5,310 nucleotides of DNA, from the NCBI GenBank assembly GCA_964514665.1, contig CAZESH010000299.1:1-5310 (forward strand), written 5' to 3'. The notes beneath the pieces are model-generated. The model was not told where the DNA came from and ran no database searches. It saw nothing but the letters and a program-made list of their open reading frames with translations. Positions 1-5,310 of this stretch are shown piece after piece. Each line of letters starts with the position of its first letter. The first letter of the stretch is position 1. The translations under genes were made by a program, and so were the position numbers. The stretch comes from CAZESH01 sp964514665 (lineage in GTDB: Bacteria > Bacillota > Bacilli > Paenibacillales > KCTC-25726).

Positions 1-1
1 G

Positions 2-571
2 GAAACGCTCGTTCAATGGCAAAAAGCCGGCGTGATCTCGCCTACGATACTCGGCCAACAGCCGGGAACATGGGACGGCATGAAAAATAACGATTATTTG
101 ATGATCGATGACGGTCCTTGGTTTTTCAGCATTTTGATGAATGACAAAGAAAGCAAATTCAATCCGCTGACCGATACGGTCAGGGCACTCATTCCCGAAG
201 GTCCGGGCGGAAGCCACTCCGTTGTCGGCGGCGAAGATTTGGTGATGTTCGCCAATTCCAAGCATAAGAAAGAAGCCTGGACGTTCATGAACTGGATGCT
301 CGGCGAAGAACCGCAAAAATTAATGTCCGAAACCGGACTGATCCCTACGAATAAAAAGGCGGCGAACGATCCGGAATTCTTGAAGGTTCCTTTTGTCAAG
401 GAATATGTCGATCAATTGCAGACCGCGCTGCCGCGGACGCCGATTCCGCAGTGGGGCGAAATGGAAAATGTATTTAATCTTCAAGTGGAAAAAGCGATCC
501 GGGGCAAAGCGACGGCCACGGATGCGCTGAATGAAGCAGCCAAGCAAATCGAAGCGATTTTGAAAAAATAA
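2..571 (+). CDS. Extracellular sugar-binding protein of an ABC importer, C-terminal part (5' truncated by window edge)
   Basis: The frame is open from the first bases of the window to a TAA at 569-571, giving 189 residues with no start, so the N-terminal lobe and any lipoprotein signal lie upstream. The visible part fits the C-terminal lobe of family 1 (MalE-like) solute-binding proteins. It has a DGPWFFS segment near residues 37-43, then the typical GGEDLVMFANSKHKKEAW stretch, where 'Gg.lv...skhk.eAw.F' is a hallmark of the family, then a GLIPTNKKA segment, and a closing amphipathic helix ending in EAILKK. Such proteins are lipid-anchored outside the membrane in Firmicutes and deliver sugar to the permease pair. 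Two permease genes follow in the same direction, separated by 80 bases that hold a hairpin. The cargo cannot be read from this fragment; the neighbouring GH66 gene suggests alpha-1,6-linked glucooligosaccharides (inference). Family assignment is firm, substrate is not. Confidence 0.93.
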   Translation, partial: ETLVQWQKAGVISPTILGQQPGTWDGMKNNDYLMIDDGPWFFSILMNDKESKFNPLTDTVRALIPEGPGGSHSVVGGEDLVMFANSKHKKEAWTFMNWMLGEEPQKLMSETGLIPTNKKAANDPEFLKVPFVKEYVDQLQTALPRTPIPQWGEMENVFNLQVEKAIRGKATATDALNEAAKQIEAILKK

Positions 572-586
572 GAACGGATGAGCAGG

Positions 587-621
587 CCGTTTCGCCGGGC
601 TAACCGAGTTCGGCGAAACGG
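587..621 (+). terminator. Hairpin between binding-protein and permease genes (partial terminator or mRNA stabiliser)
   Basis: A perfect 11-bp inverted repeat, CCGTTTCGCCG (587-597) and CGGCGAAACGG (611-621), encloses a 13-nt loop. It is followed by a T-rich run TTTCTTT (622-628). It begins 15 bases after the stop of the binding-protein gene and ends 16 bases before the permease ribosome binding site. Hairpins here are known in sugar ABC operons, where they let the binding protein be made in excess over the permeases by partial termination or by protecting the upstream mRNA. The interrupted T tract suggests leaky rather than complete termination (inference). Confidence 0.7.
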
Positions 622-651
622 TTTCTTTCCGTTAAAAAGGAGGAACCGGGA

Positions 652-1617
652 ATGCTTCCGAAACATACTTCGAGCGCTGCCTTCCCCGATCCGGGCAAAC
701 GTCCGTGGAAGATCAGAACTGCTGCAGGCTTGAAACAGTGGTGGGCTGTCCTTCCTTTTATTTTCCTCGGCGTGGTCGGTACGTCGGTATTTGTGATTTA
801 TCCGATGATTAAAAACATCTTGATCAGCTTTCAGGATTACAGCATCATTCCGCATGCCGCCAACCATTGGGTCGGTTTTGCCAATTACGCGCAAGCTTTC
901 AGCGATCCCAATCATCGCTTCATGATTGCCGTGAAGAATACGATCCTGAATACGGTTGTCACAGTACCGATCAACTGGTTCTTGTCGGTGTTTTTCGCCG
1001 TGCTGATCAATATGGGCTTTGTGCGCTATAAAATCGTCTTTCGCACGATTTATTATTTGCCGATCATCACTTCTTGGATCGTCGTCGCTTTCTTGTTCAA
1101 ATTTCTGTTCGCAGGCGGCGAATACGGCTTTATCAACTTTGTTTTTTACAAAGAGCTGGGTTGGATGCACCAACCGGTAGACTGGTTGTCCGAATACTGG
1201 TCGGCGATGGTTGTGATCTGGCTGTTCCATATTTGGAAAACGGTAGGTTGGGGCATCGTCATTTATTTGGCGGCGCTGCAAGGAATCCCCAAGGATCTGT
1301 ATGAAGCGGCGGAAATCGACGGCGCCGGATGGATCGATCAGTTCAGGAAAGTCACGATCCCTCTGTTGGCGCCGGTTACCATCTTTGTTGTGATCAATTT
1401 GGTCAACGGCGCATTCAATTTCTTCCCGCAGGTCTATTTCATTACCAAGGGCGGGCCGATGGATCAGACCCAAGTGCTGCCCAGCCTGATTTATATTCAA
1501 GCCTTCACCAATTTCAAATTCGGCTATGCTTCGGCGATGAGCGTGATGATGGGTGTGGCGGTATTTCTCTTGACGTATACGCAGATGAAGAAAATCGGGA
1601 ATCAGAGATTCCTTTAG
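652..1617 (+). CDS. Carbohydrate ABC transporter permease, MalF/UgpA type
   Basis: This is a 321-residue inner-membrane permease, a normal length for the compact MalF-like family without the large periplasmic loop of E. coli MalF. The start ATG at 652 has AAGGAGG at 637-643, 8 bases upstream. Predicted membrane segments lie roughly at residues 31-53, 99-119, 132-154, 183-205, 241-261 and 293-312. The cytoplasmic EAA loop that docks on the ATPase is clear at residues 218-241, beginning EAAEIDGAG and ending TIPLLAP. The family's KGGPMDQTQVL segment follows near residues 266-276. The first ~30 residues are a polar cytoplasmic tail. It pairs with the next gene to form the transport channel and stops 16 bases before it, so the two are surely co-transcribed. 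Family is certain; the sugar moved is inferred only from the GH66 neighbour. Confidence 0.96.
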   Translation: MLPKHTSSAAFPDPGKRPWKIRTAAGLKQWWAVLPFIFLGVVGTSVFVIYPMIKNILISFQDYSIIPHAANHWVGFANYAQAFSDPNHRFMIAVKNTILNTVVTVPINWFLSVFFAVLINMGFVRYKIVFRTIYYLPIITSWIVVAFLFKFLFAGGEYGFINFVFYKELGWMHQPVDWLSEYWSAMVVIWLFHIWKTVGWGIVIYLAALQGIPKDLYEAAEIDGAGWIDQFRKVTIPLLAPVTIFVVINLVNGAFNFFPQVYFITKGGPMDQTQVLPSLIYIQAFTNFKFGYASAMSVMMGVAVFLLTYTQMKKIGNQRFL

Positions 1618-1633
1618 AAGGAGGCCAACAGCT

Positions 1634-2473
1634 ATGGGAGTGAGAGTGAGTTTGGCTTGGAAGACCGTGATCTACGCAATGCTCATCTTTGGGATCCTGA
1701 TTTTTATGTTCCCGTTTATTTATATGCTGCTGACGACCTTTGTGAAGTCTGCCTATTCGCTGCCCCGGCCCAAAGAGGTATTTTCGGTTGTACCGAACCT
1801 GACGAACTATGCAATCGTCTGGAACAAGAATAATTTTTCCCGTTATTTTCTTAACAGTACGGTTGTCACCGCTGTTTCCATGGCAGGCAGCTTATTTTTG
1901 GGCGCTTTGACGGCATATGGTTTTGCCCGCTTTAAGTTTCCGGGAAAGGAATTTTTGTTCCGCAGCTTTTTGCTGACGATGATGATCCCCGGCGTGATCA
2001 ATATCATTCCCCAATTTCTTGTGATCAAAAATTTGGGGCTCGTGAATACGTATACCGGTCTCTGGCTGATTTACATCGGCGGGGGTGTGGTGTTCTCGAC
2101 GTTTTTTCTGAGGGGTTTTTTTGAAGCGGTTCCCAAAGAACTGGAGGAATCCGTTTTGATCGACGGCGGCGGAGATTGGCGGATATTCTGGAACATCTAT
2201 TTGCCTATGTCCGTACCCGCGCTCGGGACGATGGCGATTTTCGCTTTTCAGGGCACCTGGGAGGAGTATTTTCTGGCGCTGACGATCATTAAAAGCGAAG
2301 GCATGCGGACGCTGCCGATAGCGCTGATGATGTTTAACGACAAGTATGCGACCAACTACGGCTGGGTTTTCGCCGCTTCCGTGATCGCCTTGCTGCCGAT
2401 GGTCGCGATATACATCGTATTTCAGAAAAAATTCGTGCAGGGCGGCTTTAACGAAGGAGGAATCAAAGGGTAA
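1634..2473 (+). CDS. Carbohydrate ABC transporter permease, MalG/UgpE type
   Basis: This is a 279-residue membrane permease, the usual MalG-family length. The ATG at 1634 is preceded by AAGGAGG at 1618-1624 with a 9-base spacer, directly after the stop of the first permease. Membrane segments are visible near residues 11-33, 74-96, 108-128, 140-160, 192-212 and 243-264. The EAA loop lies at about residues 172-196 and is degenerate: the EAA triplet reads ESV, but the following LIDGGG, the aromatic-rich helix and LPMSVPAL are kept. The C-terminus QGGFNEGGIKG is the typical MalG-type ending (G...GavKG). No ATP-binding subunit gene follows; the next gene is a glycoside hydrolase, as in Firmicute sugar loci that share one MsmX-like ATPase encoded elsewhere. 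Family certain, substrate unresolved. Confidence 0.96.
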   Translation: MGVRVSLAWKTVIYAMLIFGILIFMFPFIYMLLTTFVKSAYSLPRPKEVFSVVPNLTNYAIVWNKNNFSRYFLNSTVVTAVSMAGSLFLGALTAYGFARFKFPGKEFLFRSFLLTMMIPGVINIIPQFLVIKNLGLVNTYTGLWLIYIGGGVVFSTFFLRGFFEAVPKELEESVLIDGGGDWRIFWNIYLPMSVPALGTMAIFAFQGTWEEYFLALTIIKSEGMRTLPIALMMFNDKYATNYGWVFAASVIALLPMVAIYIVFQKKFVQGGFNEGGIKG

Positions 2474-2525
2474 ACCTGAGGAGGCATGGCGGGTTTGCCC
2501 CGGTTTGCAGGGTTATATCAAACAC

Positions 2526-2533
2526 AGGAGGGG
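2526..2533 (+). promoter_or_regulatory. Ribosome binding site that fixes the GH66 start
   Basis: AGGAGGGG lies just upstream of the ATG at 2539, leaving about 7 bases after the GGAGG core. It supports translation starting at 2539 in a frame different from the one encoding most of the GH66 protein. That is the main reason to infer a frame break rather than a longer protein with an unrelated N-terminus starting further upstream. Confidence 0.8.
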
Positions 2534-2538
2534 TCAAT

Positions 2539-4247
2539 ATGCGCCCAGTTATAGAAAAATACGACTTGTACCCGAATCAAGCCCAATATCGTCCCGGTCA
2601 GCAGGGGCATATCGAATTGTGTTTTGCTGCGCTGATCGGCGAAGAATTGGAGGTCAGGGCCGAATTCAAACGGCTCCATCAGCAGTTGTGGGAGCAACAT
2701 CTCTAACTGTACATGTCGATGAGGGCGAGAGCTATATACTGCAAATTCCCTTTCAAGCGCCGGAAACGGACTGGGATTGCTATGGGGTCGAAGTGGAAGT
2801 CCGCTCTCGGGAAAACGGCACCCTTCGTCTATCGACGGCTTTCGATGTGGCCGATCATTGGCGGAGAGCGCCGAGGTACGGATTTCTCAGCGATTTTAAA
2901 AATGAAGATGCAGGACAGACGGAAGATGTTGCTACGATGAATAAATATCATCTGAATGTCGTTCAGTTCTATGACTGGATGTATCGGCACGATCAACTGA
3001 TACCGCCGACAGATGAGTTTGTGGATCCGATGGGCCGGACGCTGTCGTACCGGGCCGTAAAGGACAAGATTGCAGCGGTGCACGAACACGGCATGGCTGC
3101 GATGGCGTACGGTGCCGTTTATGCAGCTTTGAAGGATTTTCTGCAGGAACATCCGGAGTGGGGACTTTACAAGCGCAGCGGGGAACCGTTCCAGCTGATC
3201 GATTTGTTCTACATTATGGACATTTCGCCGGGCTCTCCCTGGTCGGAGAAAATCGTCAATGAATTCCGGCATGCGGTCGAGGAAGGCTTTGACGGCATTC
3301 ACATGGATCAGTACGGGTTTCCCAAGAAAGCTTTCAAAATCGCAGGAGACAGCCGCGAACAAGTCGATTTGGCAGAATGTTATCCCGCATTGATCGATCA
3401 AACGAAACGGGTGCTGGCGCAAATTAACCCGCAAGCGGGACTGATCTTCAACAATGTGAACAATTACCCCGTTCACGCTACGGCGAAGGCCGATCAAGAC
3501 GCGATCTACATCGAGGTATGGCCTCCGGTGGTGCATTTGCGCGAGCTTAAAGCATTGATTGACCGGGGAAGAGAGCTGGGAGATGGCAAACAGGTCATTC
3601 TTTCTGCTTATTTGTCGCCATTCCATGCAGACAGCGGGGTTTCTCCCGAACAAGCGGAGAACGGGGCGATCCTGACGATGGCGACGATATTTGCCAGCGG
3701 AGGGTATCACTTGCTGCTGGGCGAAGAGAACAAGGTGCTTACCCATGCCTATTATCCGAATTACGGCGCGATGCGGCCCTCTTTTTTCGCCGAGGTAAGG
3801 CGCTATTACGATTTTATCGTGCGGTATGGCAGTCTGCTTTATGACCACAAGCTGTTGGACGTTTCTATGACCTATACAGGCGGCGTCAACGAAGAGGTGG
3901 CATTTGCGGGCGATGCGCGCTTTGCTCCGAACGGCGATATCGGCACCGTTTGGACAATCGTCAAAAAACTGCCGGATTACGACGTGATCCATTTGTTGAA
4001 TCTGGTCGCTCTAGACAACGACGATTGGGAGCGGGGCAAGGAGCGCCGTCCGAAGGCGCAATATGGCATTACCTGTACAATGCTGGCGGAAAAGCCGGTT
4101 AAAGGGGTTTATTTCGCAAGTCCCGATCTGGCTTCCATTGATCCGCTGGCGCTGGAGTATGAGGAGATTGTACACGGACATGGAATCGGTATCCGTTTTA
4201 CCATCCCCGAGCTTCGGATTTGGAATATGGTGTACATCTCCTATTAG
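2539..4247 (+). pseudogene. Glycoside hydrolase family 66 (dextranase/CITase family), cytoplasmic type, frameshifted near 2700
   Basis: The start ATG at 2539 has a good ribosome binding site and encodes MRPVIEKYDLYPNQAQYRPG, the usual N-terminal beta-sandwich opening of GH66 enzymes. This frame stops at 2704-2706 after 55 codons. Homology resumes in another frame at about 2703 (LTVHVDEGES) and runs to the TAG at 4245-4247. Removing one CT of the CTCT at 2701-2704 joins the parts into 568 residues. In that numbering: beta-sandwich about 1-105; barrel from RYGFLSDF (112-119); QFYDWMYRH (142-150); MAYGAVYAA (188-196); probable nucleophile D256 in FDGIHMDQYG (bases 3306-3308); probable acid/base E325 in YIEVW (3513-3515); C-terminal beta domain from about 430. 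The 69-residue spacing of the two acids suits GH66. GH66 cleaves or cyclises alpha-1,6-glucan. There is no signal peptide and no room for a CBM35 insertion, so a cytoplasmic dextranase-like role is inferred. A sequencing error remains possible. Confidence 0.85.
2695..2706 (+). other. Frame break in the GH66 gene
   Basis: In the start-codon frame the codons read CAA CAT CTC TAA, ending in WEQHL. The conserved continuation LTVHVDEGES is read from 2703 in the frame one base back. Deleting one CT from the short CTCT run gives an uninterrupted WEQHLTVHVDEG, which keeps the expected strand pattern; adding one base nearby would also restore the frame. No classic X XXY YYZ slippery heptamer is visible, so programmed -1 frameshifting is not supported. 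A true slippage mutation or a read error fits better. Confidence 0.75.
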
Positions 4248-4253
4248 TTTCCG

Positions 4254-4282
4254 TTTTCAATACGGTCAACCTATAGTAAAAT
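4254..4282 (+). promoter_or_regulatory. Candidate sigma-A promoter for the sensor gene
   Basis: TTTTCA (4254-4259, 4 of 6 to TTGACA) and TAAAAT (4277-4282, 5 of 6 to TATAAT) are separated by 17 bases. A transcript start would be expected near 4289, about 50 bases before the ATG at 4338. The overlapping TATAGT at 4272-4277 is an alternative -10 but lacks a well-spaced -35. The elements sit inside the inverted repeat 4255-4301. Prediction from sequence only. Confidence 0.5.
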
Positions 4283-4301
4283 TTAGGTGTACGTATTGAA
4301 A
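4255..4301 (+). repeat. Perfect 10-bp inverted repeat flanking the candidate promoter
   Basis: TTTCAATACG (4255-4264) is exactly complementary to CGTATTGAAA (4292-4301), with 27 bases between. A second, inner pair ACCTA (4269-4273) and TAGGT (4284-4288) nests within it. The left arm overlaps the candidate -35 and the right arm lies just past the expected transcript start. No T tract follows the right arm, so it is a poor intrinsic terminator for the GH66 gene. A two-site operator or a 5' leader structure is more likely (inference). Confidence 0.6.
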
Positions 4302-4312
4302 TCTTGATAAGC

Positions 4313-4326
4313 TGAAAGCGCTTAAG
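4313..4326 (+). promoter_or_regulatory. Candidate CcpA catabolite-responsive element (cre)
   Basis: TGAAAGCGCTTAAG matches 12 of 14 positions of the cre consensus TGWAAGCGYTWWCA, with the central AAGCGCTT intact. It lies between the candidate transcript start and the ribosome binding site of the sensor gene, a position where CcpA usually represses. This suggests that glucose or other preferred sugars switch the sensor gene down. The last two bases differ from consensus, so strength is uncertain. Confidence 0.6.
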
Positions 4327-4337
4327 TGGAGGAATCG

Positions 4338-5310
4338 ATGAAACCGGTCCTGCTGAAAAACCGCTTTGCTTCCAAAATGATTTTGACCATTTTATTGGTG
4401 ATTTTGATTCCGACGCTTTTTATCAGTGCGTCTTTTTATATGGTGTCCACTTCCATCGTCAAGAGCAACGTTCGGGAATCCACGATTCAAATTGCCAGTC
4501 AGGCGGCGGATTCGCTTTCTTTTATGCTGAACGCGGCCAGCGATACCTCCGATTTGATCTACAGCGATACAAAAGTCCAGCAGGCTGTGCGGATGAAAGT
4601 GACAAACTATGAGCAGATAGAGCAGAATGAAAAATTTATCAACAGCACGCTGAACAATATCGTTTACTCCAGTTCTTTTGTGAAAATCATATATTTGCTC
4701 CGCGATCAAGGCACCAGTTGGGGAAGCGGGACTTTTTCACGGTATAAGCTGTCAAGATATCAGCTTCACGATTTTGCCTGGGTGAATCAAGCCGAAGCCA
4801 ATGACGGCGAGCTGGTATGGCAGGGCCTGCAGTATGATTTGTTCAGCGGAGCAGGGGATAATACCGATCTTGTGCTTCCCGTTGGCAGAGTGCTGAAGGA
4901 TTTTGATGCACTGAACAATCTGGGCTACATTCTCGTAGATTTAAACGGCAAGGACCTGTTGGATAACATTTCGCGCATCAAGCTCGGTCAGACGGGCAAA
5001 TTTTTCGTGGTCGATGAACAAGGGCGGATCATGATCGATCCGGACTTGGCAAAGGTCGGTAAACAGGTGGCCAATCCCGGTCTGCTCGACAACATCATCG
5101 GCAACAAAAAAATTGAATTTGAATTTACTCAGGATGGCGAGCCTTACTACGGTGTAAAGCAACAGCTGATTAACGGCTGGTATTTGCTTGGAATCGTACC
5201 CTCGCGGGAAATTACGGAGCAATTGGATGCGCTGCAAAGACGCATCTTCTATTATTTCATCGTGATTACCCTGGTTCCCGTGCTGATCGGATTTTTCCTC
5301 GCCAACAAGG
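4338..5310 (+). CDS. Cache-domain membrane sensor, probably YesM-type histidine kinase, N-terminal part (3' truncated by window edge)
   Basis: The ATG at 4338 follows GGAGG at 4328-4332 with a 5-base spacer; the frame stays open to the window end, giving 324 residues plus one base. A short positive tail precedes membrane segment 1 (about residues 13-37). An extracellular region of about 260 residues follows, with features of a double-Cache ligand-binding domain: a long helix with SQAADSLSFMLNAASDTSDL (54-73), the GQTGKFFVVDEQGRIMIDP stretch (217-235), and NGWYLLGIVPSREI (279-292). Membrane segment 2 starts at about residue 303 and runs to the edge. The layout is that of Firmicute YesM-family kinases placed beside sugar ABC genes, which phosphorylate an AraC-type response regulator. 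The HAMP, histidine-kinase and ATPase domains would lie beyond the window, so an AraC-type membrane regulator or a chemoreceptor with the same front end cannot be excluded. It has its own candidate promoter and cre-like site. Confidence 0.8.
   Translation, partial: MKPVLLKNRFASKMILTILLVILIPTLFISASFYMVSTSIVKSNVRESTIQIASQAADSLSFMLNAASDTSDLIYSDTKVQQAVRMKVTNYEQIEQNEKFINSTLNNIVYSSSFVKIIYLLRDQGTSWGSGTFSRYKLSRYQLHDFAWVNQAEANDGELVWQGLQYDLFSGAGDNTDLVLPVGRVLKDFDALNNLGYILVDLNGKDLLDNISRIKLGQTGKFFVVDEQGRIMIDPDLAKVGKQVANPGLLDNIIGNKKIEFEFTQDGEPYYGVKQQLINGWYLLGIVPSREITEQLDALQRRIFYYFIVITLVPVLIGFFLANK

Noticed and set aside
481..1500. Long open frame on the - strand (339 codons) opposite the first permease
   Set aside because: It lies almost wholly antisense to a clearly real permease gene, and its translation is rich in Arg, His, Asp and Gln with no recognisable domain. 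It is a shadow of the codon use on the + strand.
2505..2699. N-terminal extension of the GH66 frame starting at ATG 2505
   Set aside because: It has no ribosome binding site at proper distance, and its residues (many Arg and Ser) do not resemble a GH66 N-terminus. The overlapping frame from ATG 2539 has both a good site and the expected opening.
2660..2706. Programmed -1 ribosomal frameshift in the GH66 gene
   Set aside because: No slippery heptamer or convincing downstream hairpin is visible, and GH66 genes are not known to me to use recoding.
2829..3992. Long open frame on the - strand (387 codons) opposite the GH66 gene
   Set aside because: It is antisense to conserved GH66 catalytic motifs and has no recognisable domain; it is also a shadow frame.
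2937..4247. Internal restart at ATG 2937 giving a functional shortened GH66 enzyme
   Set aside because: It would lack the N-terminal domain and the first barrel strand (RYGFLSDF), and only a weak ribosome binding site precedes it.
4255..4301. Intrinsic terminator for the GH66 gene
   Set aside because: The stem is AT-rich, the loop is long, and no run of T follows the right arm, so it does not fit a rho-independent terminator.

Overview
The window looks like chromosomal DNA from a Gram-positive Firmicute of the Paenibacillaceae (Paenibacillus or a close relative). The signs are strong AAGGAGG-type ribosome binding sites, moderate GC content, an ABC sugar importer with no ATPase gene of its own in view, a CcpA-type cre-like site, and a Cache-domain membrane sensor beside the sugar operon. 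The genus is inferred, not proven. All genes are on the + strand.

Layout: (1) 2-571, the C-terminal lobe of an extracellular sugar-binding lipoprotein-type protein, cut by the left edge. (2) A strong hairpin at 587-621, probably a partial terminator or mRNA-stability element. (3) 652-1617 and 1634-2473, the two MalF/MalG-type membrane permeases. (4) 2539-4247, a glycoside hydrolase family 66 enzyme (dextranase / cycloisomaltooligosaccharide glucanotransferase family). It has no secretion signal, and its reading frame is broken near 2700. (5) 4248-4337, an intergenic region with a candidate promoter inside a perfect 10-bp inverted repeat, followed by a cre-like site. (6) 4338 to the right edge, the N-terminal part of a Cache-domain membrane sensor, most likely a YesM-type histidine kinase.

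Proposed working model: the binding protein captures an oligosaccharide outside the cell. The two permeases import it, energised by an ATPase encoded elsewhere (MsmX-like sharing is common in Firmicutes). The cytoplasmic GH66 enzyme then cuts alpha-1,6-glucan linkages. The likely cargo is therefore isomaltooligosaccharides or cyclic isomaltooligosaccharides derived from dextran. The downstream sensor may detect the sugar and control the locus. The GH66 frame break means the hydrolytic step is either lost in this strain or only appears lost because of a sequence error; every catalytic-domain motif downstream of the break is intact.

No RNA genes, CRISPR arrays, insertion sequences or attachment sites were seen. 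No stretch longer than 300 bases lacks a gene.
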